From assembly GCA_917880885.1 (NCBI GenBank), contig OU862916.1, positions 54,224,831 through 54,288,830 on the forward strand: a stretch of DNA of 64,000 nt, read 5' to 3'. This stretch comes from Limnephilus marmoratus (taxonomy: Eukaryota > Arthropoda > Insecta > Trichoptera > Limnephilidae). The first letter of the stretch is position 1, and each line of letters opens with the position of its first letter. Below are positions 9,741-20,215 of this stretch, in pieces. Both the position numbers and the translations under genes were made by a program. Under the pieces are notes generated by a model. The model was given only the letters and a program-made list of their open reading frames with translations. It was not told where the DNA came from and ran no database searches.

Positions 9741-9935
9741 GTTTGGGGGGCGGATATGGGTACCGCCTCCCCAGGAGCCATTTATTGGATAATCAACACT
9801 TCTGCCGTAGATCACCCCAAATGGTTCGCTATGTTTGTTGATTTAGCATGGGTGCCCGGGTTGACAGCAGGGAAGCTGGTTTATTCGGGTCTTAACGGGG
9901 ATCGTGAGAGACTGGTTGAGGGACATGTTAAAGTT
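9741..9935 (+). repeat. Family C SINE-like repeat, 5' fragment
   Basis: The family C consensus starts TTTGGGAGGCGGGTATGGGT, followed by ACCGCCGCCCCGGGAACCAT and TTATTGGATAACCAACACCT. Here about 195 bp of the 5' part remain, ending near GAGAGACTGGTTGAGGGACA. Full copies are about 440 bp and end ...GTGTGGAGCTAATGTAAAAA. Confidence 0.7.
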
Positions 9936-10172
9936 TTTTTATGCAAGAGACAAAAAAATATTAAAAACCAAACACTCCCACAAGCAGTGTGTAAAATGTA
10001 TTGGTACCCAATACCAATCGATTTAGATATTGCAAAACAAAAAAATGTATTGGTTCTGTTTGTATAAGCTATTATTTTATTTTTTGTTAATAATTTATTG
10101 TTAAATTTCAAAATAGCCAAATGTCCGTATTTTGGTGGTAACATAATACAAATATTACTAATATATTAACAA

Positions 10173-10560
10173 CTAGCTGGTCCCGGCATGCGTTGCTATG
10201 CCATTTAATAAAGAAATTGTTTCTCCCTGAGTGTCTTTTCCCATTCATCCCGTTCCCCTTCCGCCTCCCCTTCTTCTCCTGCGTCCTCTTCCCCTCTCGC
10301 GTTCCCACTCCGTCACCTCCACCTTCCCTCTCCCCACTCCACTCCCCCCCCTTCCCCCGTCCTGCGAACCCCCTCCCGAGTTCCCCTCCCCCCTCCTAGG
10401 TCCCCCTCCCCCCTCCAGCGTTTCCCTACCACCTTCCCCGCCTTCCCTCTTCCCTTTCCCGCTCCCTCGTCCCGCCAACCCTCCACCCACGTTCCATGTA
10501 TTCAATCCCAGTACATTCAGTTTTTAAACAGCCCGCGTGCCACCTTTTACAATTTTTATT
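10173..10560 (+). repeat. Family D repeat with C/T-rich core, copy 2
   Basis: CTAGCTGGTCCCGGCATGCG start, about 250 bp of C/T tract (10245-10495), then GTACATTCAGTTTTTAAACA. The 3' part of the family seems to resume at about 10856-10935 (AAATCGGTTCAGCCGCTCTC). Confidence 0.75.
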
Positions 10561-10935
10561 CAAATATCCATTTTTCATGTATATTAAATTTGGTACCTAA
10601 CATAGACACCTATTTAAAATATCTGAAATTCTTTATTCGATTCAAAATATTAGGGGAGTACCTACTTTAAATAAATTTTTCAACTTTTCAAAAATAGAAT
10701 CCTGATTGAACAATCATTCATTGTTTTGCAAAATGTCATTCTCTAACACGCGAACTGTCAAACGAGCGATGTTTTCTGTTATTATCTAATTTTCTGCGCA
10801 ATTTTCTTAATTTTTCTCTCCGTAAGAACCATCCTCGAACTTCAAGGAATATTCTAAAAAAAGAATTAGCGAAATCGGTTCAGCCGCTCTCGAGATTTGC
10901 GCTTACCAACACATTTAGCGATTCATTTTTATATA

Positions 10936-11700
10936 TTAACAATAATACAATGACATAGCAAAACTAATAATAATATGTAAAACCAAAATAATAATATTTC
11001 GTCGTCTCCGTTCCATTATTTGTTACATTTGGGCAGCTGTCCATTTATTGTTGGCTGACGGATTTGGGTGTAGATAGGTAGGATAGGATAGGTAAAACAG
11101 CAGACTCCAAGAAATCTGCTTCTCCAAGTCCAGTCCTCTTCGTATAGTTATATTCTTCACGCTCTCAACTATCAGGATTGTCTCAAAGTCGGGATTAAAT
11201 GGGGATAAATACAGTATGATAATTAATCTATTTTTCTTGAATGCATATCTCTAATTGAGTTTTATGTTGGATGTCGACAGAAGTCTTTCTGCAGAACGTC
11301 CTCCTGTACTGATCCTCTCTTCGTGGAGACTTCGCCATTAAATGTATACTAAGGAAAACATACCTTATACTAAGGAAAAGTAGTTTTCATATTTAATAAG
11401 AGATTTCATTTACCCTTCTGTTAAGGTTGGAAAGTTAGAAGCTAGGGCTTATCTTCACAGAGCAGATCCATATAACAGACTCATAACTGTAAATAATTTG
11501 AAAGGTAAGCTTTCGAACCGAGATTATACGCTTATTATTTTGTCTACATTACGATTATTGCACCAAAGGTTATTTGCCTTTTCTATGCTTGATTTTCTTT
11601 ATCTAATTCTACCCGCTTTTTATGTAATTCCTATTAATTTCTCCGTACCCCACTGCAGGAAGGAGGCCCATTTTGTGTTGCTCAATGAAAAAAATATTAA
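10936..11700. other. Unassigned noncoding DNA
   Basis: No repeat terminus or coding segment recognised. The 137-codon ORF starting at 11498 runs into the pyrimidine tract of the next family D copy and is an artefact. Confidence 0.4.
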
Positions 11701-11704
11701 ATTA

Positions 11705-12118
11705 CTAGCTGGTTCCTTGCATGCGTTGCTATGCCATTTAATAAAAAAAAATGTTTCTTCCTGCGTGTCCTTTCCCATTCCTCTTCCTCTTCCGCGTCCC
11801 CTTTTGTGTTCCCACTCCGCCTCCTCCACCTTCCCTCTCCCCACCCCACTTCCCCCGTCCTGCGAACCCCCCTCCCCCCTCCCGCATTCCATACATTCAG
11901 TTTTCAAATAGCTCGCGTGCCACCTATTACGATTTTTTAAATACAAATTTCATAATCCCAGAGCTCACCAGTAGTTTTATACAAACCTTATTCTGACAAT
12001 AACGAACACAAAAAAAAGAATTATCCAATTTGGTGCAGTCGTTCGGAAGTTATGCGCGTACATACATTTTGGCGATTCATTTTTATTTAAATAGAAGATA
12101 GAATAAATAGATAGATAG
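11705..12118 (+). repeat. Family D repeat with C/T-rich core, copy 3
   Basis: CTAGCTGGTTCCTTGCATGC start, C/T tract 11765-11880, AAATTTCATAATCCCAGAGC, GAAGTTATGCGCGTACATAC, and a (TAGA)n tail at about 12097-12120. The tail supports retroposition by an RTE-like LINE. Confidence 0.75.
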
Positions 12119-12394
12119 ATGATTACCATGCTTCCTATGCCAAAGGTTGTTGGGAGTGTACAACATTCTAATAGTGGCTTTATACAATTTTAGGTTTTCA
12201 ATTTATTTTAATTTTCTTACTATTTGAGACTCAAATTAATTGAACAACTAGAAAAAATGTTTTAAAAAAAGTAAATTATATATGTAAGTATATGATATTT
12301 TTGATACCCGAGCCTTTTAGATCATGCTTTTAGCCTTTTCGTTTCAGAAAAAATCAGAATTTTTTTTTAATATTACTGGCACAGAATTAATATT

Positions 12395-12577
12395 GCAGGA
12401 CCCTCAAATTCCTACCCACTCCTTATATCTTTTTCCTTCCCAGAACTTTATTTCCTTCCTTTCCTCAAAAAATCCTCCGCACAGCATCCCTAAAGATGAA
12501 ATAGGCCCTAGGTGAATTGTTTTCTCCCGAATTATTTTCTTCAGGGCCTCCTGTGTGGAGCTAATGTAAAAAAAATA
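12395..12577 (+). repeat. Family C repeat, 3' fragment
   Basis: Contains CCCACTCCTTATATCTTTTT, GCACAGCATCCCTAAAGATG and the family 3' end CCTGTGTGGAGCTAATGTAA followed by A's. Confidence 0.75.
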
Positions 12578-13205
12578 ATTACTCCAAAAAACCAGCCCTC
12601 TACTTCTACAATAATATTCTATAATATTAGGGCGTTTGATTTATTTAAAAAAAATTAATAAGACAGCGTTTATAATTCTAATAACATTATTTAAGTGAAA
12701 CGGTTTTGTTTTGCTGATATGAAGTTCTTTATTTTTTAAATGCGCAATAAACGCGTTGTTCCGGGGCGCTTTGTACCTCATTTTTCAAATGGCTCATAAA
12801 TACATTGGTATTACCTATATCGATTGTATAATTCGAGATATTAATAAACGATTAAACCCACTTCGTCACGCAATGCGGCTGTTAAATATTTTAGGAAATT
12901 AATTAGGTGAATTTTGGATTCGGAATCTCGTCACTATTAATAAATTTACAAAACATTTTACCAATTTAAATGCACATATAAGTTACATTACTCTAATCTG
13001 CGTTCTAGTATTTGAGCTGCACTGGAATCATGTTTTGAGTTGTACGAGTACTATGACAATAATTGCTGAATCGTATACTGTAAGCCTGAGCCCAAATACG
13101 AATTTGCTTGTTGAATTCTTTTGTACAACTTACTTATTGAATACTTATACCTACTTGTGTTGTGCCTACTTATGTCTTTCATGCTCATTTTATTATTTAT
13201 GTACT

Positions 13206-13515
13206 ACTAGCTTTTTCCCGCGGCTTCGCTCGCATGGTATTAAGGGGGTTCCCACTCCGCCTCCTCCACCTTCCCCCCCTTCCCTCCACCCCCCCCCCAA
13301 CCTTCTCCGCCCCCTTCCCCCTCCACCTCCGCCCTCCCGCATTCCATACATTAAATCCCGGTACATTCAGTTTTCATACTGCTCGCGTGCCACCTATTGC
13401 ATTTTTTAAAAACAAATTTCATAATGCCAGAGCTCACCAGTAGTTTTATATAAAAAAAGAATTATCCGGTTTAGTGCAATTGTTCGGAAGTTATGCGCTT
13501 CATTTTTAGAGATAG
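13206..13515 (+). repeat. Family D repeat with C/T-rich core, copy 4
   Basis: Starts CTAGCTTTTTCCCGCGGCTT, the very common insect RTE-related head, then a C-dominated tract (13250-13345), AAATTTCATAATGCCAGAGC and GAAGTTATGCGCTTC. Confidence 0.7.
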
Positions 13516-13619
13516 ATTTGAACTACGATGCCAGCATCGTTTCCACGGCAACCGTTTGTTTTTCTTTTCTTCTGACTTTTGCAATAACTCGATTTTGTTA
13601 GGGACAAAAAACGTATGAT

Positions 13620-13925
13620 AAATAATTTCATGATGCCAGAGTTTACCAATATTTAATATGTACAACCTATATTACTAGCAAAAATGTAGCTTTCTATTAG
13701 TGAAAGAATTTTTAAAGTCCATTCAGTATTTTTTGCGTGAAAGAGTAACAAACATACATACATCCATACATCCGGACATCCATACATCCATAAATCCATA
13801 CATTCATACAAACTTTCGCCTTTATAATATTAGTAGGATATACTCGTACTTGTTATGATGCTCCTGTTCAATTTACCAATGTTACATGTAAAAGCCTTCA
13901 AGGCGCAAATAAATAAAAAAAGCCG
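13620..13925 (+). repeat. Insect 'TTTATAATATTAGTAGGATA' repeat followed by a LINE tail
   Basis: AAAAATGTAGCTTTCTATTAG, a (CATACATC)n microsatellite (13755-13810), then CCTTTATAATATTAGTAGGA. At 13888 begins a jockey-like LINE 3' terminus, TGTAAAAGCC-TTCAA-GGCG (hairpin 13894-13904), with an AAATAAATAAAA tail. An inverted relative of the first part is at 31892-32125. Confidence 0.65.
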
Positions 13926-14798
13926 CGTAATAGAAACTTAAGGAGATTTTAATTGCTTATTGACTTAATGAAATAACGGCTGAGTTTGAGTGAGTTTCTC
14001 TAGTAATTTTATTTCCACAACCATTAGCCTACAACTGGTGCTGAAGTGGATTCAGTGAACGCGTCATTTCCTTTACGACTGCCGCGCCCCATACCATCCC
14101 CGAGGCGCGAGCAACCTACAACCTAATCAAATTTACCGTTGAAAGCAGCAGGCACCTCATCAAAAGGTTTTTAATTTTCAAACAAATGAATTTTAGCTTT
14201 AATTTTCAAATAATATTTTTTTTATAAATTTCCTTTGAATTGTGTAGTTCGAAAAGGCTTTCCCGCCGTTTTCAAATGTCGAATTTCCCGCCTTTGAGCC
14301 TTGGATTTTCCCGCCAGAATTTGTTTCGTAGTATTTCCGGGTAGGCTTCTCGAGTGTGGGCGGTTCCTCTTCCTTCCGTTCCTGCCGCATAGTAACAGGC
14401 TCCCACCACCCCACGTGGGTAAGGGTTGGGATGGCATGCCACGTGGTTTTTCCGGTGTCACGTGATGCCGTGGTACAGATACGCTTCTGTCACGATAACA
14501 TTATAGATTTATTTTTAGTATCTGGCGTTCTTTAGCCTTCGTGTTATTCTATTCCCAGGTGAGATGCTCTCCGTGTTTTGAAAAAGTAAACCAGTCAACC
14601 CTTTGAGCCATTCCCATAAGATTTAAAAGGGGGTTAGCTCTTGTGACGATGTTGTTGTGTATTGTTGTGGGCCGTTTAGCATATTCGATCAAACTACTAT
14701 TTACTGTCATGTTTTGGCAGTTGGTAATACAGGAAATGTTCTGAAGTTTCTAAGAACTTTGGACATTTATTGGCGGATTTTTGTAATAAATTTATTAT

Positions 14799-14799
<1 letters not shown>

Positions 14800-14850
<51 letters not shown>
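14800..14850. repeat. 51-base poly(T) run
   Basis: An uninterrupted run of T from 14800 to 14850, about 35 bp before the SINE palindrome. Its length makes assembly or slippage error likely. Confidence 0.9.
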
Positions 14851-14852
<2 letters not shown>

Positions 14853-14958
14853 TTTAACTTTATGAGTAAAACCTCAAATTGTAATATTTAATTAAATGAA
14901 GACAATATAAGCGAAACTCAATCGAAAATCTGAAAACAGAAAAATCAGAAAAAGATAT

Positions 14959-15031
14959 TGACACATCTGGGACTCGAACCCAGGACCTCTCGCTTACCGG
15001 GCGAACGCGCTAACCACTGCGCCACCGTGTC
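14959..15031 (-). tRNA. tRNA-like SINE head (left arm), pseudo-tRNA
   Basis: Exact inverted copy of the 73-nt tRNA-like sequence at 15038-15110; see that entry. Confidence 0.5.
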
Positions 15032-15037
15032 GATATC

Positions 15038-15110
15038 GACACGGTGGCGCAGTGGTTAGCGCGTTCGCCCGGTAAGCGAGAGGTCCTGGGTTCGAGTCCC
15101 AGATGTGTCA
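15038..15110 (+). tRNA. tRNA-like SINE head (right arm), anticodon position GGT, pseudo-tRNA
   Basis: The 73 nt fold as a full cloverleaf: acceptor GACACGG/ATGTGTC (one G-U, one mismatch), D-stem GCGC/GCGC, anticodon stem TTCGC/GCGAG with 7-nt loop CCGGTAA, 5-nt variable loop, T-stem CTGGG/CCCAG with loop TTCGAGT, discriminator A. A box (TGGCGCAGTGG) and B box (GGTTCGAGTCC) are intact. The anticodon would be GGT (Thr), but position 33 is C instead of the invariant T, and a SINE tail follows at once. I read it as a SINE head rather than a functional tRNA. Confidence 0.6.
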
Positions 15111-15363
15111 ATATCTTTTTCTGATTTTTCTGTTTTCAGATTTTCGATTGAGTTTCGCTTATATTGTCTTCATTTAATTAAATTTATTATGATTATAAAT
15201 TTCGGAACAAAGAAGAGATTGGTCTTTCTTTGGGTTAACTTGTATTTTATTTAGCCCAATAAAGATTTTCTACACGAGTTTTGTAGCTTTCTTTCCCAAA
15301 AAATCTATTCAATAATCATAATTAATGGTATGTTCGTCAAACTAGTAACAATTATGTATTTTT

Positions 15364-15739
15364 GGTGACCGGACAACTCAGAATGATTTTTTCGTTATTT
15401 ATTTTTGGGGTGTTATGCCGTGTTGCGCTAACTTCTTCCTTCACACAGCATCCCAGATAACATAGGCCCTGAGGGAAATTATTTTCCTCAAGGCCTCCTG
15501 TGTGGAGTTAAAGTAAAAAAAAAAAAAACTTCTTATTTAGCCAAAGTTTCGGACAGCTTTACAGCGTCCATCAACATGGCAGATGTGTTCAACAAAGTGT
15601 GTGATATGTCATTAAAAGTGATGAAAAAATTGGTTAAATAGGTTATGTTAAGTTATGGGCAATTGTTCAGAAATTTTTTTTTCACAGTTTTTAATGACAT
15701 TTTTCAGATGTTGAGTTGATTCTGAGTTGTCGTGGAACC
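15364..15739. mobile_element. GGTGACCGGACAACTC MITE (family F), copy with nested inserts
   Basis: The ends GGTGACCGGACAACTCAGAA and CTGAGTTGTCGTGGAACC are inverted repeats; inner parts GTCATTAAAAGTGATGAAAA and TTTTTAATGACATTTTTCAG also match the family. A partial hammerhead repeat (about 15385-15590) lies inside, and a family C fragment lies inside that. Related copies: 22467-22780 and 23129-23319. Confidence 0.65.
15438..15526 (+). mobile_element. 5'-truncated family C retroposon with TSD
   Basis: AACTTCTT at 15430-15437 is duplicated at 15527-15534. The insert carries only the 3' 89 bp of family C, ending GTGTGGAGTTAAAGTAAAAA in a 14-A tail. The TSD, truncation and tail show that family C moves by LINE-type retroposition. 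Confidence 0.8.
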
Positions 15740-16379
15740 GTACTTTTAGACCTCAGTATTCTTGTGAAGAACATTTAAAAATTTAACTCTGTCAATTTGG
15801 GTACAATATTCTGACGAGTGATACGAAAATACCAACCGGTTTCGTTACAATTATTCTCCAATGAACGCAAAACTGATTCGCAAGCTTTCAGAAACAAATA
15901 TAGGTATGTACAAAAAAATATCGTTTTTGATATAATTATATGAATCGTGAAGAATTGATTGCAACGTTTTTGTTTTCCGTGGTCCATATGGTTGTCAAGA
16001 TTGTTCTATGTTTTTTTACATTCATACCTACTTTGTGGTTCAGAAATCATCGAAAGTTATCAAACTAAAGGAAGTGGTTGAAAATTAATATTAATCTGAT
16101 TCCTGCTTCCGGGTAGCTACTGTTAAAATAGTTTATCTCTTAGGTAAGTTCAAAAGCCCATGTGGGACCACTCTTTGTCCGTATTTCTAACCGCATATTG
16201 TATTAACACATTTGTTTTTGTGGTAAATAAGATAGTGGTATTTAATTAGAGATAACTATATTAACCTCAATGTATCTTATTGAGTCCTCAATTCTGAGTG
16301 TTGTTAGGAAATTGATTCTCGTCCTATCTCGGTTGTCCGGCCGCGTTTTCACCCTACTCGCATAAAATTTTATCGTTTC

Positions 16380-16800
16380 GTGACCTCTGTGGCAAAGCGG
16401 TTAGTTCTTCGGTTTTGGGCCCAGTGATTGCGGGTCCCGGTCAGGGCTAATCGAAGCTGATTTCACATAATTTCGCATATATTATTTATATAAAATATAG
16501 TTATTTCCAACTCGTTCTACAGTGGAAGTTCACCTTAGTATCGCCGTGATGAAATTGACACCAAACGTTGCACGATTTTTCCCGGGGTGGAATCCACCAT
16601 TTAGAATCGAAAATTTTATTGCTTTAAATGCTTCCAGCCATGTTCGATGGCCTGATCTTTCCATAGCCAGATCTTTTCACCCCATTCCCTTCCTAATCTC
16701 TCCGGCCTTACAACATATCCAGATTGTGGATGCTATAGTCACAGTGACTCCGGATTATGGGGAGCAATCGGGATGTTTCATTTTAAATTTTTTATTTTAA
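16380..16800 (+). mobile_element. Divergent family B-like SINE
   Basis: tRNA-like head at 16380-16447 (A-box-like TGGCAAAGCGGTTAG; weak B box GGTCCCGGTC), then a body with AGTGGAAGTTCACC, TAGTATCGCCGTGATG and a T/A-rich 3' end. The 92-codon ORF across it has no protein similarity I recognise. Confidence 0.5.
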
Positions 16801-17532
16801 GTGAATACCGCACAAGAGTTACAACTTCTCCCGGAGCCAGTGACACTCCCTAATTGGGTTATGTTGTGAGGCTAAAGGTAATGGGGAGGGGAAGAAAATG
16901 GGAAAGAGAGGAGAGTCACCAAACATGGCTAAAGTCATTAACAAAATTTATATGTAAATATTTAATACAACAATATTATGTATGTACGTATGCATGTTTG
17001 TATATGTATGTGTATGTGTATATATGCAAGTATATGTGTATACATGTGTATGTGTGTATATGTACTTATATATGTGTGTATATATGTATATGAATAAAAA
17101 TATGTGCATGTATGCTATGCATGTTCATGTATGTACATATAGGCATATAGTTTCACATTATTGTTTAATCTTTTTATGTATTTTCTACTTTGGTTCATAT
17201 CTTTTTTATTTTTAATAAATATAAAATGTTATTTACCTGCCTCGGAACAGGCTTTGTCTAGTGAGGTGGGTAAAAGAAAAATATGTGCATAAATGAAAAA
17301 ATAATAAACGCCCGGGTTGCCGGCACTGAAACTGAAACAACTTTTCAATTCTGAATGGTGGTTTTACACCAGGGCGATAATAAGAGTATCTTCCACTCCG
17401 GAACGTGCTGCAAATGTACTACATATTGTGTATTTCCAATTAATTAATATCGAAATAATTTATTTGCGCACTTCGGGATTCGATCCCGCGACCTTCGGAT
17501 TGCGAGTTAAGAGCCTTACCCTTCTACTACGA
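16801..17532 (-). mobile_element. Family B SINE interrupted by a TG-rich/LINE-tail insert
   Basis: The 3' part (GTGAATACCGCACAAGAGTT) spans 16801-16945 and the 5' part, with tRNA head at 17532-17466, spans about 17320-17532. Between them are a (TATG)n-like microsatellite (16978-17140) and a LINE 3' end with hairpin at 17233-17273. Confidence 0.6.
17233..17273 (+). ncRNA. LINE 3' hairpin, covarying family, copy H1
   Basis: Stem TTACCTGCCTC/GAGGTGGGTAA (11 bp with two G-U pairs) closes a 19-nt loop GGAACAGGCTTTGTCTAGT. The loop is nearly the same in three other copies (27231-27273, 43129-43165, 56728-56768), while the stem sequences differ and stay paired. Downstream of H1 and H2 is CCCGGGTTGCCGGCA. 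Confidence 0.6.
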
Positions 17533-17621
17533 AAGACTAATCTATATCGTATTGTACCTATCGTATATAACGTCAATCAGGAATATTTTTTTATTAATTA
17601 AACTTTTTTTATATATTAATC

Positions 17622-17668
17622 TATTATCCTGACGAAGAAAACATTGTTTTTGAAACATGTCTATAATG
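17622..17668 (+). ncRNA. Hammerhead-ribozyme-like motif (CTGACGA type)
   Basis: Core CTGACGA (17629-17635; position 7 is variable in hammerheads), helix II GAAAAC/GTTTTT (637-642 with 646-651 of this kb) around ATT, GAAA (17652-17655), self-complementary ACATGT, cleavage triplet GTC (17659-17661) and helix I arm TATAATG pairing with TATTAT upstream (one C-T mismatch next to the core). This copy has the preferred GUC site. The downstream text AATATAGTGGTGCTTACAAAG is shared with the copy at 46146. Confidence 0.5.
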
Positions 17669-17729
17669 TTAATAATATAGTGGTGCTTACAAAGTTATTT
17701 GTTTTCATTAAATCAATAATGACGCCACA

Positions 17730-18320
17730 AAGTTTTTAAATACTTAATTAATTAAAGTTATTTTAGTTGAGTTTGTATAGTTAGAAGCTCTTTAGCTTTG
17801 TAATGGTTTGGCGACTTCCGAAATCTACTATCTTTATTATTAGCGTTTGGATGCATTAAAAAAGTACTTATCTGCATTTAGGCGCCGACGACCCCTGAAT
17901 TGTGTTATTGATCCCGTACTTCAAATAACAAAAATCAGTGCTTCGTGAAGGGGAGATTATTTTTCACATTCAAAAAGGTGCTGCCATAACGATAATCGGG
18001 GCATTCAATTTTTGGAAAGTCAAGACTGCTGTAACTTGTAATGCGGGCCTATTCAATAATATTGGTTCACGCCACCCTTTGTTTGAACAATAATAATGGC
18101 TCTTTGTAATATATATGCACTCTAATATGCACCCATATCACCTGATACGTAGATACCAATTTTGTTATATAATTTTTTTTCTGTAAAGTTATTTTTAATT
18201 TTCATGTTGACAAAACTCCCCTTGAGATTTAGCGTCATGAAATTTTAACAGCTAATTTATCTAGATCTCTAAAACACATTGGTTTTCCCCCTGTTTTATT
18301 GTCTCCGAGCACAAATATCT
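17730..18320. other. Unassigned noncoding DNA
   Basis: No supported feature; AT-rich, with ordinary unique-looking text. Confidence 0.4.
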
Positions 18321-18324
18321 ATTC

Positions 18325-19347
18325 AATTTGGGAGGCTGGTATGGGTACCGCCGCCCCGGGAACCATTTATTGGATAACTAACACTTCTGCTATAGGTCTC
18401 CCCAAGTGGTTTACTGGGAGGAATGCAGATCCCGCCAATGTCTGGAAATTAAATAAAAAAGCACTTTCTAGATGAGAAAAGAGTGGAAAAGCTGAATAAA
18501 ACAAAAATTAAGGCGCGCTCGGCAAAATTGAGGGAGATACAACCGTTCAGAGTATTTAAAATTTCACTTCGCGAACTGATATTGACAGTCCGCCCGCCAT
18601 TTTGTTATAACCTAATACGCTAAACATGGTTTGTGATACAAAAAAGTGCCCCTTTATAACGCCTACTCGCGTCAAGGCAAGAAAAACATCCCAGTTTTCA
18701 AGTGGTTTAGCGGCTACGCTAGGTTTGAGTAACATGGTTTGTGATTCTGGCGTACTATTAATTCTGTATTAGGTCTAGGAATCCCAGACTGGGATCCAAC
18801 ATAAGCAGTAAAAAATGCGAACGAACTGTCAATATCAGTTCGCTAAGTGAAATTTTATATACTTTGAACGGTTGTGTCTCCCTCAATTTTGCCGAGCGCG
18901 CCTTAATTTATTTTTTATTCATCTTCTCCACACTTTTCTCATCTAAAAAGTGCCTTTTTATTAAATTCCCAGACATTGGCGGGATCTGCATTTCACCCGG
19001 TTTACTATATTTGGTGATTTGGCAGGGGCGCCCGGGTTCACGAGGTCAGATTTGTCCAGGTCTTGGCGGCAGGTGGCGGGGCGTATCGAGAGAGACTGGT
19101 TGCCTTTTGACTTCTCCAGCAGGATTCTCTCAACCCGTCGCCTTACACTGCAATTGGAGAGATCGATTCATACGTCTGTCACTCCTGGACACTGACCCCC
19201 ATATTCCTACCCACCCCTCATACCTTTTACCTTCCTAGAACATCCTTTCCCTAAAAATATCCTCCACACGGCATCCCCTAAGATGACGTGGGCCTTAAGG
19301 AAAATTATTTTCCTCAGGGTCTCCTGTGAGTAGCTAACGCAAAAAAA
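18325..19347 (+). mobile_element. Family C SINE-like copy, split by an inverted-repeat element
   Basis: The 5' part (TTTGGGAGGCTGGTATGGGT) spans 18325-18415, the rest 18999-19347, ending GAGTAGCTAACGCAAAAAAA. Removing 18416-18998 and one GGTTTACT restores family C spacing. Confidence 0.75.
18416..18998. mobile_element. 583-bp foldback-like DNA element with 8-bp TSD
   Basis: The duplication GGTTTACT is at 18408-18415 and 18999-19006. Ends are GGGAGGAATGCAGATCCCGC and the complement GGGTGAAATGCAGATCCCGC; homology between arms continues for about 180 bp (AAAAAAGCACTTTCTAGATG; AAGGCGCGCTCGGCAAAATT; GAACTGATATTGACAG). An 8-bp TSD fits hAT, P or Merlin groups; the GGG terminus does not match a hAT end I know, so the superfamily is open. 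No transposase is present. Confidence 0.75.
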
Positions 19348-19461
19348 TCTAATAAAAGTGAGTTTATCGGAAGTGACCTGTCAGGTAAGTAGGTTTTTGT
19401 ATTTGTTTGTAAATTTAAAAGTGAGATAAGGCCCAAGAACCCATAATAAATTATAGTGCCC

Positions 19462-19867
19462 TTGAGGTGATTTTTCATAAAAACGGCGCTCTAAAAATTT
19501 TCCAATTATTATTGTAGCTTTGACATATCAATTAAACCATAAAAAATAAAATAAGAAATAAATCTGGTTTTGTTTTCTTCATTTGGTCAGTTAAAAAGTA
19601 TTTATCATTTCCTTAACGGATATTATCTGCCCAATGAGTTTAAGAACATCAACGAGACATTCCAATCCATGGCAAGTATCGTTAAATTCAGATACAACAA
19701 ATATTTTTATATTATGTTCATCTCAAGTTACCCCCATAAACATGAACATCAATTTCATGAAAAGCGCTTCTTTTCTTTCAGAATTCGATGTCTCTTTTTA
19801 TTGCCCATCTTTTATAATCATAATTGGATAATTTTTATAGCGCCGTTTTTGTGAAAAATCACCTCAA
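19462..19867. mobile_element. MITE with TTGAGGTGATTTTTCAC ends, copy 2
   Basis: Termini CTTGAGGTGATTTTTCATAA and TTTTGTGAAAAATCACCTCAA match for about 45 bp (AAAACGGCGCTNTAAAAATT). The internal ORF (94 codons) is not protein-like. Abutting it, 19868-20127 ends in the same right terminus (GCCGTTTTTGTGAAAAATAA). Solo left ends are at 25225-25270 and, weaker, 30106-30150. Confidence 0.75.
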
Positions 19868-20215
19868 CGGCGGCGCTGCACAATTTATTTTGAGTTTTAA
19901 GGCTTTTTCTATTTTTATTATTTACAAACAGATACAGAAAACATACTTATCTGGCGTGTCACTTCTGATAAACAAACTTTTATTAGAAATTTGTGCTTGG
20001 AGAAAATACGACTTTGCACGCAAAGGACACTATATTCAAAATGATTTTACATTTAGTTAACTAAAATAATCTCTTAAATAGTAATAAAAATATTTTGTAG
20101 CGCCGTTTTTGTGAAAAATAATCTCAAGGACGTTAAACAAATGACTTCCAAGGCTATAATTAAATAATTATTAATAAAAATTACCTAAGTTTATGACTTA
20201 TATATGCGAATATTC

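Larger units (their letters stand above)
14886..15183. repeat. Perfect 298-bp head-to-head palindrome of a tRNA-SINE (family A)
   Basis: The two arms are exact reverse complements with no spacer; the centre is GTGTCGATATCGACAC. Each arm is one SINE copy: a tRNA-like head at the centre and a conserved tail outside (CAGATTTTCGATTGAGTTTC, then ATATTGTCTTCATTTAATTA). A single diverged copy of the same SINE lies at 41122-41260. Confidence 0.9.

Noticed and set aside
15038..15110. Functional tRNA-Thr(GGT)
   Set aside because: C at position 33, SINE tail immediately downstream, and a palindromic duplicate argue for a SINE head.
16982..17215. 77-codon ORF rich in YVC/MYV
   Set aside because: Direct translation of a TATG/TGTATG microsatellite.
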